Under the pieces are notes generated by a model. It was not told the origin of the DNA. It saw only the letters and a program-made list of their open reading frames with translations, and searched no databases. A DNA stretch of 22,779 nucleotides from contig DJWQ01000182.1 of assembly GCA_002441045.1 (NCBI GenBank), positions 1-22,779 on the forward strand. Reading direction: 5' to 3'. Of this stretch, positions 13,431 through 21,697 are shown piece after piece; position 1 is the stretch's first letter, and the number at the start of each line of letters is the position of its first letter. A program made the translations under genes and the position numbers. Source of the DNA: Firmicutes bacterium UBA6226. GTDB taxonomy: Bacteria > Bacillota_A > Clostridia > Peptostreptococcales > Acidaminobacteraceae.

Positions 13431-14774
13431 ATGAAGTACATTCAAGAAGTATTTGAGCAAGTTAAAGCAAGAAACATTAATGAACCAGAATTCTTGCAAA
13501 CAGTTGAAGAGGTATTCAAATCGTTAGAACCAGTTATCGAAAGACATCCTGAGTACGTTAAAGCTAATCTTTTAGCTAGAATTGCTGAACCAGAAAGACA
13601 AATTACTTTCAGAGTACCTTGGGTTGATGACGCTGGTAACCTTAATGTAAACAGAGGTTTCAGAGTTCAATTCAATGGCGCAATCGGACCTTACAAAGGT
13701 GGTCTTCGTTTCCACAAATCTGTATACATCGGGATCATCAAATTCTTAGGATTTGAGCAAATCTTCAAAAACTCTTTAACTGGCCTTCCAATCGGTGGCG
13801 GTAAAGGTGGTTCTGACTTCGACCCAACTGGCAAATCAGATGCTGAAGTAATGAGATTCTGCCAAAGCTTCATGACAGAGTTATATAGACATATCGGACC
13901 AGACGTAGACGTTCCAGCTGGCGACATCGGTGTTGGCGGTAGAGAAATTGGCTACTTATATGGACAATATAGACGCATTAGAGGCGCATTCGAAAACGGC
14001 GTTTTAACTGGTAAAGGTTTACCTTACGGTGGTTCTTTAATCAGACCAGAAGCGACAGGTTTCGGTGTAACTTACTTTACAAGAGAAATGCTTAAAGCTC
14101 ACGGTGAGTCTTTTGAAGGTAAAACAGTTGCTTTATCAGGATTTGGTAACGTAACTTGGGGTACTGCTACAAAAGTTACTCAATTAGGTGGTAAAGTTAT
14201 TACAATCTCAGGTCCAGATGGCTACATCTATGATGAAGCTGGTATCTCTGGTGAAAAAATCGAGTACTTACTTGAACTTAGAGCAAGTGGTAAAGATATC
14301 GCAGCGCCATATGCTGATAAATTCCCTGGATCTAAATTCGTTGCAAGCACTAAACCTTGGGAAGTTAAAGCTGATATCGTTATCCCATGTGCTACTCAAA
14401 ATGAAATTAGAATCGAAGACGCTAAAACAATCGTTGCTAACGGTACTAAATTCCTTTGCGAAGCTTCTAACATGCCTTGTACAAACGAAGCAATTGATTA
14501 CTTCTTAGAGCATGGCGTAATCGTTGGTCCTGCTAAAGCAGCTAACGCTGGTGGCGTTGCTACTTCAGCTCTTGAAATGAGCCAAAACTCAATGAGATAC
14601 AACTGGACTGCAGAAGAAGTAGATGCTAAACTTGAGCAAATCATGATCAACATTCATGAAAACTCAAGAAAAGCTGCAGAAGAATATGGCTTCGGTTACA
14701 ACTTAGTAGCTGGCGCTAATATCGCTGGTTTCAAAAAAGTTGCAGACGCTATGTTAGCTCAAGGCGACTACTAG
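13431..14774 (+). CDS. gdhA: Glutamate dehydrogenase, hexameric 50-kDa type
   Basis: 447 residues. It interconverts glutamate and 2-oxoglutarate plus ammonia with NAD(P). An ATG at 13422 overlaps the AAAGGAG site (13415-13421), so the ATG at 13431 is used, 9 bases beyond it. With this start the catalytic residues fall at K89 (GPYKGG), K113, K125 (GGGKGG) and D165 (PAGDIG), the same numbers as in C. symbiosum GDH. The nucleotide-binding loop is SGFGNVTWG. NAD versus NADP preference is not decided by sequence alone; closeness to the NAD-linked catabolic C. symbiosum enzyme favours glutamate oxidation. It is monocistronic, with a palindrome-containing promoter and a strong terminator. Codon choice looks like that of a highly expressed gene. 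Nearby hutU supports a role in using glutamate from histidine. Confidence 0.95.
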   Translation: MKYIQEVFEQVKARNINEPEFLQTVEEVFKSLEPVIERHPEYVKANLLARIAEPERQITFRVPWVDDAGNLNVNRGFRVQFNGAIGPYKGGLRFHKSVYIGIIKFLGFEQIFKNSLTGLPIGGGKGGSDFDPTGKSDAEVMRFCQSFMTELYRHIGPDVDVPAGDIGVGGREIGYLYGQYRRIRGAFENGVLTGKGLPYGGSLIRPEATGFGVTYFTREMLKAHGESFEGKTVALSGFGNVTWGTATKVTQLGGKVITISGPDGYIYDEAGISGEKIEYLLELRASGKDIAAPYADKFPGSKFVASTKPWEVKADIVIPCATQNEIRIEDAKTIVANGTKFLCEASNMPCTNEAIDYFLEHGVIVGPAKAANAGGVATSALEMSQNSMRYNWTAEEVDAKLEQIMINIHENSRKAAEEYGFGYNLVAGANIAGFKKVADAMLAQGDY

Positions 14775-14799
14775 AATTTAGCTTTCAAATAATCAATAT

Positions 14800-14835
14800 G
14801 GAGATATTGCAAACATTTGCAATATCTCCTTTTTT
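14800..14835 (+). terminator. Intrinsic terminator of gdhA
   Basis: 13-bp perfect stem GGAGATATTGCAA (14800-14812)/TTGCAATATCTCC (14817-14829) with a 4-base loop, then six T (14830-14835). Confidence 0.95.
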
Positions 14836-14868
14836 ATTGTCAAAAGCATACAATGAAAAAAGACATTC

Positions 14869-14896
14869 TTGTATAACTTCCCAGTTTTGCTATAAT
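14869..14896 (+). promoter_or_regulatory. Promoter of the pucR-type regulator
   Basis: TTGCTATAAT at 14887-14896 has a perfect -10 and a TGC extension. The -35 TTGTAT (14869-14874) is weak, with 16-base spacing. It lies 36 bases before the TTG start codon. Confidence 0.6.
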
Positions 14897-14931
14897 AAAA
14901 TTATGAAAAAGTAATAAATGGGAGGTAAAAA

Positions 14932-16566
14932 TTGGTCAACGAATCGAATGTAACATTAAAAGAAGTGCTAGAACTTCCTTTGTTTCAAACCTCAAAATTA
15001 TTAACTGAACATGAGAATCTCAGTATGCCGGTTTCATCGGTTAACGTTATGTTAGATACTCAAATTATTGAATGGATCGGACAAGATGGACAAATCATAT
15101 TAACGACGGGTCAAATATTTCTAAAGGTATCAGCCTCTGAACAAATTGAGCTTTTCAAAGAGATTGCAGAGAAAAATGTTACTGCAGTGTTTTTAAAAGT
15201 AACCCCTTATTTAGAAGCTTTAGATCCTGAAGTAATCAAGGTGTGTTCTGAACTTAATCTAGCGATCCTCGACCTAGAATATGAAGTCTCTTTTACAGAG
15301 ATTTTTTCTACCGTTTATAGCCAAATGTTCGCGAGACAATCGGCTGTACTTGAGCGCGTTGAAAACTTACACAAAGACACGATGAACGTCGTCGTAAATG
15401 GTGGTAATTTAGATGATATTTTGCGTAGCATTCACAAGACCATTACTTCCCCAGTATTCATCAGAGATTATTACTTTGAAGACACTTATTTCATTAAAAA
15501 AACTTTCGAAGACGACTATGCACTCCTTTACGAGAACATAGAGAGCGTTCAGCTAGATGGTAAAAATTCTAAAATGATTTGGGATACGATTACTTTCAAA
15601 GAAAGAGAAATCGAACGCCTAATCATTCCTATTTTTGTGAAAAATCAAGTGTATGGGCACATTGTTACCTATGGAAAAGATAGAGCGATTTCCAATTATG
15701 ACAAACTTGGCCTTGAAGCGGCATCCAATATTATCGCGCTTGAGTTTTTAAAGAAAATTTCTGTACAGGAAGTTGAGAACAAATACAAACTCGAGTTCTT
15801 TGATGACTTGATTTCTTTTGATGAACAAAGACGATCGAAGGCAATTGAGCGTGCAGCTAACTTTAGGTTTTCTGAAAATGCGAGCTTTGTGATTCTCGAT
15901 GTCAATGTATCTGGTAAGCCAAGTGGTGACGATGGCGAAAAAGCATTAAAAGCCGCCTATTTAATAGAAATGATTTGCAAAGACATGGGTCGCGCTTATA
16001 TGATCTTAAATAAAAGCGACCGTATTTATGTTTTGGTAATGCTTAAAGAAGGCGAAGGCGCTCAAACGGTTAAAAAGTACGTGAAATACATCTACGATAT
16101 TTTGCGTTCTAAAATGAAAAAATACAGTACTCAAGTGGGTATTGGAAGAATCTATAAAGGTCTTGGACAAGTGCACAAAAGCTTGCAGGACGCAACAAAA
16201 GCACTTGAAGCGGCTACTTATTATATAGAAGAAGATATCGTTTTCTTTGAGGAAATGGGCATCTATAAAATCCTATCCAACAGTGCCATCAAGAGTGAAC
16301 TTGAGATCTTCTATAAAGACATATTAGAACCACTTGCACTTTATGATAAACGCAAAGATACGGAGCTTGTGAAGACACTTGAAGTTTACTTTGAATGTAA
16401 CGGTAATCTTAAAAAGATGTCAGAGAGCTTATATACGCATTACAATACAGTGCTTTATAGACTCTCAAGAATTCAAGAAATAATGAAGATTAACCTAGAA
16501 AAGGAAGAACATCGATTCGCAGCGCAAACGGCATTAAAAGTCCATAAAATTCTAAGATTGTCATAA
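14932..16566 (+). CDS. PucR/CdaR-family transcriptional regulator
   Basis: 544 residues. The N-terminal PucR ligand-type domain covers about 5-125 (LKEVLELPLFQTSKLL...GQIILTTG). A middle region from about 160 to 440 is degenerate GAF/GGDEF-like. The C-terminal helix-turn-helix of the PucR/CdaR type is at about 485-540 (NLKKMSESLYTHYNTVLYRL). Translation must start at the TTG at 14932: GGGAGG (14920-14925) is six bases upstream, a stop codon (TAA, 14926-14928) lies in frame directly before, and the next methionine is residue 33, inside the domain. Family members activate purine, sugar-acid or amino-acid catabolism genes in response to small molecules. Its place directly upstream of hutU makes control of histidine breakdown the simplest guess; no ligand can be named. 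Confidence 0.85.
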   Translation: MVNESNVTLKEVLELPLFQTSKLLTEHENLSMPVSSVNVMLDTQIIEWIGQDGQIILTTGQIFLKVSASEQIELFKEIAEKNVTAVFLKVTPYLEALDPEVIKVCSELNLAILDLEYEVSFTEIFSTVYSQMFARQSAVLERVENLHKDTMNVVVNGGNLDDILRSIHKTITSPVFIRDYYFEDTYFIKKTFEDDYALLYENIESVQLDGKNSKMIWDTITFKEREIERLIIPIFVKNQVYGHIVTYGKDRAISNYDKLGLEAASNIIALEFLKKISVQEVENKYKLEFFDDLISFDEQRRSKAIERAANFRFSENASFVILDVNVSGKPSGDDGEKALKAAYLIEMICKDMGRAYMILNKSDRIYVLVMLKEGEGAQTVKKYVKYIYDILRSKMKKYSTQVGIGRIYKGLGQVHKSLQDATKALEAATYYIEEDIVFFEEMGIYKILSNSAIKSELEIFYKDILEPLALYDKRKDTELVKTLEVYFECNGNLKKMSESLYTHYNTVLYRLSRIQEIMKINLEKEEHRFAAQTALKVHKILRLS

Positions 16567-16608
16567 AGGTGGACTAAAAATAGACGCATAACTGATAAAC
16601 TCCACCTT
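16566..16608 (+). other. Hairpin between the PucR gene and hutU
   Basis: Perfect 8-bp stem AAGGTGGA (16566-16573)/TCCACCTT (16601-16608) with a 27-base loop, starting on the last base of the regulator's stop codon. No T-run follows, so it should not terminate efficiently. The two genes are 89 bases apart and no consensus promoter is obvious between them, so hutU may depend on readthrough past this element. Confidence 0.4.
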
Positions 16609-16655
16609 AGAATAGTATTTCGTCTAAAGATGAGAATATAACTTGGAGGGATTCG

Positions 16656-18698
16656 ATGATAACTAATCAAGATATTTCTATGGCGATGAAGGTGAAACTT
16701 GAGGATATTTTCCCTGAATTGCCGAAACAGCCTGAGTTTATAAAGGGCATCAGAAGAGCGCCAAAGCGTAACTTGACACTGAATAAAGATGAAGTTGCAT
16801 TAGCGCTTAGAAACGCACTCAGATACATTCCTGAAAAATGGCATAACACACTTGCGCCAGAGTTCTTAGAAGAGCTACTTACTATGGGTAGAATTTATGG
16901 CTATCGTTTTAGACCGGAAGGCAACATAAAAGCGAAAGGCATCGACTCGTACGTTGGTAAAACAGTTGAAGGTCGTGCAATTCAGGTTATGATCGACAAC
17001 AACCTCGACTTTGACATTGCACTTTATCCATATGAGCTTGTCACTTACGGTGAAACAGGAGCTGTATGCCAAAACTGGATGCAATATCACCTTATTAAAC
17101 GTTACCTCGAAGTGATGACTGATGAGCAAACACTCGTTATGCAGTCGGGTCATCCAGCAGGTTTGTTCCAAGCACCTAAATCCGCACCAAGAGCGATTAT
17201 CACAAATGGTCTTATGATTGGTATGTTCGACGATCTAGAAAACTGGAACAGAGCAGCAGCTCTAGGCGTTGCATCATATGGTCAAATGACTGCAGGTGGT
17301 TGGATGTACATCGGTCCTCAAGGGATTGTACATGGTACTTATTCGACAGTCCTCAATGCTGGCCGTGATAAACTTGGCATCGCTGAGAATGACGACCTTA
17401 AAGGTAAGCTTTTCGTAACTTCTGGACTCGGTGGTATGAGTGGCGCTCAAGGTAAGGCGGTTGAAATCGCTGGTGGCGTCGGTATCATCGCAGAGGTAGA
17501 TGAATCTAGAATCGAGACGAGATTTACACAAGGCTGGATCAGTGAAGTCACTAGAACACCAGAAGAAACATTTGAAAAAGCAAAACAATATATGGCGGAA
17601 GGACGTGCAATCGCTATAGGGTTCCATGGTAACATCGTGGATCTGCTTGAATATGCAGTAGCAAATGAGGTTCACATAGACCTTTTAAGTGACCAAACAT
17701 CTTGTCATAACGTGTATGATGGCGGTTACTGTCCAGCGGGTATCACATTTGAAGAACGTACGCATTTACTTGCGAAAGATAAAAAGCAATTTGAAAAACT
17801 AGTAGACGAAACTTTGGTGAGACATTATCATGCGATTCAAGGCTTAACACAAAAAGGCGTTTACTTCTTTGACTACGGCAACAGCTTCATGAAGGCAGTT
17901 TATGATGCTGGTGTTAAGGAAATCTGTAAAAATGGCGTCAATGAGTTAGATGGTTTTATCTGGCCTTCATATGTTGAAGACATCATGGGTCCAGTCTTAT
18001 TTGACTATGGCTATGGTCCGTTTAGATGGGTTTGCTTAAGTGGTAAAGATGAAGATTTGGATAAAACAGATGCAGCAGCAATGAGCTGTATCGATCCAAA
18101 TAGACGTTTCCAAGACAGAGACAACTGGGTTTGGATTCGCGATGCAAAGAAAAACAAGCTTGTTGTTGGATCAAAAGCGCGTATCTTATACCAAGATGCA
18201 CTTGGTAGACTTAAAATCGCTCTTAAATTCAATGAAATGGTTAGAAATGGTGAAATCGGACCAGTTATGCTAGGTCGTGACCACCATGATACAGGTGGTA
18301 CAGATTCACCATTTAGAGAAACCTCAAACATCAAAGACGGTTCTAATGTTATGGCAGAAATGGCGACACATATCTTCGCAGGTAACGCGGCTAGAGGTAT
18401 GAGCATGATCGCACTTCATAACGGTGGTGGCGTCGGTATCGGTAAATCCATCAATGGTGGTTTTGGTATGGTGCTTGATGGTAGCGAGCGTGTGGATGAG
18501 ATTCTTAAAAATGCAATGCCTTGGGATGTTATGGGTGGCGTTGGTAGACGTGCATGGGCGAGAAATGAGCATGCGATCGAAACAACGATGGCTTATAATG
18601 ATATGAGAGAAAGAGATCATATCACATTACCTTATCTTGCTGATGATGAACTGATCAATTCACTAGTTAACCAACACTATGTACCAGGTGGTAAATAA
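16656..18698 (+). CDS. hutU: Urocanate hydratase, long form
   Basis: 680 residues. It converts urocanate to imidazolonepropionate using tightly bound NAD+ as an electrophile, the second step of histidine degradation. Family motifs are YGQMTAGGWMYIGPQGIVHG (about 208-227), the nucleotide-binding GLGGMSGAQGKAVEIAGG (about 257-274), DQTSCHNVYDGGY and GYGPFRW (452-458). The common bacterial form is about 550-560 residues; this one is of the longer (~675) class also found in eukaryotes. In the short form a conserved cysteine stands in LFC.G.GPFRW; here the residue is aspartate (D450 in LFDYGYGPFRW). GGAGGG (16645-16650) precedes the ATG at 16656. hutH, hutI and a formiminoglutamate enzyme are not in the window. 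Confidence 0.95.
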   Translation: MITNQDISMAMKVKLEDIFPELPKQPEFIKGIRRAPKRNLTLNKDEVALALRNALRYIPEKWHNTLAPEFLEELLTMGRIYGYRFRPEGNIKAKGIDSYVGKTVEGRAIQVMIDNNLDFDIALYPYELVTYGETGAVCQNWMQYHLIKRYLEVMTDEQTLVMQSGHPAGLFQAPKSAPRAIITNGLMIGMFDDLENWNRAAALGVASYGQMTAGGWMYIGPQGIVHGTYSTVLNAGRDKLGIAENDDLKGKLFVTSGLGGMSGAQGKAVEIAGGVGIIAEVDESRIETRFTQGWISEVTRTPEETFEKAKQYMAEGRAIAIGFHGNIVDLLEYAVANEVHIDLLSDQTSCHNVYDGGYCPAGITFEERTHLLAKDKKQFEKLVDETLVRHYHAIQGLTQKGVYFFDYGNSFMKAVYDAGVKEICKNGVNELDGFIWPSYVEDIMGPVLFDYGYGPFRWVCLSGKDEDLDKTDAAAMSCIDPNRRFQDRDNWVWIRDAKKNKLVVGSKARILYQDALGRLKIALKFNEMVRNGEIGPVMLGRDHHDTGGTDSPFRETSNIKDGSNVMAEMATHIFAGNAARGMSMIALHNGGGVGIGKSINGGFGMVLDGSERVDEILKNAMPWDVMGGVGRRAWARNEHAIETTMAYNDMRERDHITLPYLADDELINSLVNQHYVPGGK

Positions 18699-18739
18699 AT
18701 TTTAATCACTCAATCTTTGCTTAGATGAATATAAGAGTG

Positions 18740-18748
18740 TGCTATAAT
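18740..18748 (+). promoter_or_regulatory. Extended -10 promoter before the SARP gene
   Basis: TGCTATAAT at 18740-18748 has a perfect -10 with a TGn extension. No good -35 at normal spacing (TTGCTT at 18717-18722 would need 20 bases). Transcription from about 18755 meets the hairpin at 18780 after some 25 bases. Confidence 0.5.
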
Positions 18749-18779
18749 GGCATCATCATATTAAGCCAGAATTTAACGA

Positions 18780-18830
18780 ATTAAAAACCTCTTTTCATAG
18801 ACACTTTCGTTTTGAATGGAGGTTTTTAAT
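18780..18830 (+). terminator. Terminator or attenuator between hutU and the SARP gene
   Basis: Perfect 12-bp stem ATTAAAAACCTC (18780-18791)/GAGGTTTTTAAT (18819-18830) with a 27-base loop that can form a further TTCA/TGAA stem. The 3' arm holds the T-run. It may end the hutU transcript. Because a promoter lies just upstream (18740-18748), it may also act as an attenuator for the SARP gene or end a short RNA of about 75 bases. Confidence 0.6.
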
Positions 18831-18870
18831 TAAGTATTTGCTATGTATATAAATTTGTAATGAGGCGTGT

Positions 18871-21681
18871 ATGAAAGTATCTATCAAACTCTTCGGTAAA
18901 CCACATGTGAAAATTGATGGGCAATTAATTGAGATTTCACTTAAGAAAAGTGAAGCGTTACTCTATTATATTGCTTATGAAAAGCGCGTTTCAAGAGATG
19001 AGCTCGTAGGGCTCATATGGTGTGATGTACCGGATACCACAGCAAAGAAAAATCTCAGAAACAGCTTGTACCGCCTCAAAAAAGACTTGGACTTCGAACT
19101 CTTTGACTGTCCGAACAAGCATATGGTTGAGATGGGAAAAAGTGTCGATATCGAAATTGACATCGACGGTGATGAACGGCACTTCTTAGAGCAATACCAA
19201 GGTCGTTTTTTAGAAGCCTTTGCCATAAAAGAAGCAGAGGGATTTGAAAAGTGGCGACTAGAGGTTGAAAATACCCTCAATCAAAAGTATTTAAAGCTTG
19301 CTCAAGGTAAGATTGACCAGTTGATACAGGATGAGGCTTATGATGAAGCACTTGCCATCGCTACTGTAATGCATAAAATTGACGAGTACGATGAACTTTC
19401 AAGTCGACAATTGATGACGCTTCATTATCATTTGGGTCAGTACAAACAGATTACAGAAGTTTATAACTGTTTAAAAACATTATTAGATGAAGAAATGGGC
19501 ATTCAGCCAGATAAGTTGACTCGGGATCATTATTATAGTTTGATATACAGCCCAAAAACCGATGAAAAGGAACAAAGTGCGTACTTTGGGAGATTAAAAG
19601 AAGCGGAAACCATTGAACGAACACTACATCAGACAGCTATAGGTCAAAATAGACAGTCGATTATCGTCAGTGGAGAAGCTGGGGTCGGCAAGACGAAGCT
19701 TCTTGAATCCTGCCTAAGTCGATATAAAAGTACTTTTAAAGTTTTAAAGGCCACTTGCTATCCAGCGGAATCGGGATATGCATATAAGGCGTGGAATGAC
19801 ATTTTTATGCAGCTTTCTGGTCTTTTGGAAGAGCAAAGAATTGAAATGCCACTATTTGCAAAACAAGTGCTAACAAAATTTTTTCCGGGATTTGATGAGT
19901 GGTCAGCAAGCCAGTCAATGGAAAATCCTGAAACCATTAACTCAGACTATTTAGAGAAGTTGACGATGAAATTGTTCGATCGCCTCCTGAAGAAAACGCG
20001 ATTGGTCGTCTATGTGGATGACCTACAGTGGATGGACCCAATGAGCTTAAGGTTATTGCTTAGCTTGGTACATCATGTAGAGGGCTTTGTATTTGTTGCA
20101 ACAGTAAGAAATGAGTTTTCAGAGACCTTAGATGATTTTATGGGTCAGCTTTATAAATATGATCGAATGCTGTTGATTTCTTTAGATCGCTTTTCGGAAG
20201 AAGAGTCATATGCCTTTATGGATTATTTGACCGATCGCCCGCTTAGCATCGATCAGAAAAAGCAAATCTATAATGAGTCTGAAGGGAATGCTTTCTTTAT
20301 AGTAGAAGGCTCTGTCGCCATTCAGCAGGACCTAGCAGATCGCAGACATCGATTTAAGGGTATCCTCGATTCACGTTTTATCGGTCTGGATGCACATGAA
20401 GTAAAGCTCATCAGCATGCTATCGATGTTTTTCGATGAACTTGACTTTGAGTTGCTTTGTAAACTCTATATCACAGACGAAGATACGTTACTTGAAACCA
20501 TTCAATCACTTAAGAGAAGATATTTGATTAAAGAGATTGAGGGAGAAACGAGCTTAAAGCTAAAGTTTACACATCATAAATTAAGGGAGCACGTCTACGG
20601 TCAAACACCTGCCACTAAAAAAAGGATCTTACACAATAGAATTGGTAGCCTTTTAGAAGAAGGATTGACTGGGGATTCTAAGGACTTGCTACTTTATCAA
20701 AAACTGATTTATCATTACGAAAGTGCTGGCAATAACGTTAAGCATCTGACGTATTATCTTAAATATCTAAAAGCGTATTTCGATTTTAGCCATGAGCTTT
20801 ATCCTGAAGTGAATTCTCAGGTTCAAGTGGTTATGGATCGACATCCAGAGGATTATTTTAAAGAGCTTGAGCTTATCTTTGATCGCATTGATGAAGATGC
20901 TGCAACTCTGACACTAAGAGGTCAGTTTATTCATATGAAGGCACGCTACTTTATAAGAAATGGTGCTTATGAAGAAGGGATGCATTTAGTAGATGAACTG
21001 ATAAAGATTGCAAGTGAGAGTAGTGATGAGGAGCTTTTATTTAAGGCGTATGTTCAGTGGTTCTATTACTTGATTCAGACGGAACACACACTGCAAATGC
21101 CTGAAGTAATTGAAAAGCTTTCTGAGTTACACCGATCTTTAAAAAATGATGCCGTTTTACTGAGATTGATGGGTATAAGTAGCTTGATGTCCGGGCGATA
21201 TGAAGAGGCGAGAGTTTACTTTTCTGATTCTATTGTGGGATTTGAAAAGCTAGGCAAATCAGGTCGATATATGCTAAACATCGCAGCCGCTTATAACTAT
21301 ATATCTGAAGCTTTTAGAAGGCAAAATCGCCTTGAGGAAGCTTTGGCTGAAGTAGAACGTGCAATTGAGCTCTGCAAATTACAGAATATTATTAGAGGTG
21401 GTTCTATCTTTAATACAAATGCAGGGATGATTGCCTTCCAAATGGGAGAAGAGGCTTTGGCAAAACATTATTTTGAAGAAGCTCTTAAACATTTTGAAAC
21501 CGTAGATACACTTTGGCGAAGAAGTGAAGCCGAAGGCTATCTAGGGGTTATATTAGTAAAAAACGGACATGAAGCAAGAGGGCGACATTATTTAGCTGAA
21601 GCTAAAAAACACGCTCATATCATGGGAACACCTGAAACGATCAAGTTAATAGAAAGTCTAGAAAACACATTAATTGGATAA
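18871..21681 (+). CDS. SARP/BTAD regulator with AAA ATPase and TPR domains
   Basis: 936 residues, AfsR/MalT-like. The N-terminal OmpR-type winged helix covers about 1-95 (SKKSEALLYYIAYEKRVSRDELVGLIW region). The bacterial transcriptional activation domain (BTAD) is at about 100-225. An AAA/NTPase module of about 240-600 has Walker A GEAGVGKT (268-275) and Walker B LVVYVDDLQWMD (378-389). The C-terminal third is all-helical TPR-like repeats, for example YISEAFRRQNRLEEALAEVE. Such proteins are ATP-dependent activators in which TPRs and the NTPase sense an inducer or partner. There is no C-terminal LuxR domain. TGAGG (18861-18865) precedes the ATG at 18871. It lies 172 bases after hutU and 16 bases before fhs, so it probably shares a transcript with fhs. 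Target genes are unknown; histidine/one-carbon genes are the contextual guess. Confidence 0.88.
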   Translation: MKVSIKLFGKPHVKIDGQLIEISLKKSEALLYYIAYEKRVSRDELVGLIWCDVPDTTAKKNLRNSLYRLKKDLDFELFDCPNKHMVEMGKSVDIEIDIDGDERHFLEQYQGRFLEAFAIKEAEGFEKWRLEVENTLNQKYLKLAQGKIDQLIQDEAYDEALAIATVMHKIDEYDELSSRQLMTLHYHLGQYKQITEVYNCLKTLLDEEMGIQPDKLTRDHYYSLIYSPKTDEKEQSAYFGRLKEAETIERTLHQTAIGQNRQSIIVSGEAGVGKTKLLESCLSRYKSTFKVLKATCYPAESGYAYKAWNDIFMQLSGLLEEQRIEMPLFAKQVLTKFFPGFDEWSASQSMENPETINSDYLEKLTMKLFDRLLKKTRLVVYVDDLQWMDPMSLRLLLSLVHHVEGFVFVATVRNEFSETLDDFMGQLYKYDRMLLISLDRFSEEESYAFMDYLTDRPLSIDQKKQIYNESEGNAFFIVEGSVAIQQDLADRRHRFKGILDSRFIGLDAHEVKLISMLSMFFDELDFELLCKLYITDEDTLLETIQSLKRRYLIKEIEGETSLKLKFTHHKLREHVYGQTPATKKRILHNRIGSLLEEGLTGDSKDLLLYQKLIYHYESAGNNVKHLTYYLKYLKAYFDFSHELYPEVNSQVQVVMDRHPEDYFKELELIFDRIDEDAATLTLRGQFIHMKARYFIRNGAYEEGMHLVDELIKIASESSDEELLFKAYVQWFYYLIQTEHTLQMPEVIEKLSELHRSLKNDAVLLRLMGISSLMSGRYEEARVYFSDSIVGFEKLGKSGRYMLNIAAAYNYISEAFRRQNRLEEALAEVERAIELCKLQNIIRGGSIFNTNAGMIAFQMGEEALAKHYFEEALKHFETVDTLWRRSEAEGYLGVILVKNGHEARGRHYLAEAKKHAHIMGTPETIKLIESLENTLIG

Positions 21682-21697
21682 CTGAAAGGGGATTTTT

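Noticed and set aside
17274..17675. Minus-strand 133-codon frame inside hutU
   Set aside because: Lies wholly opposite a well-supported gene, with no start signal and no recognisable motif.
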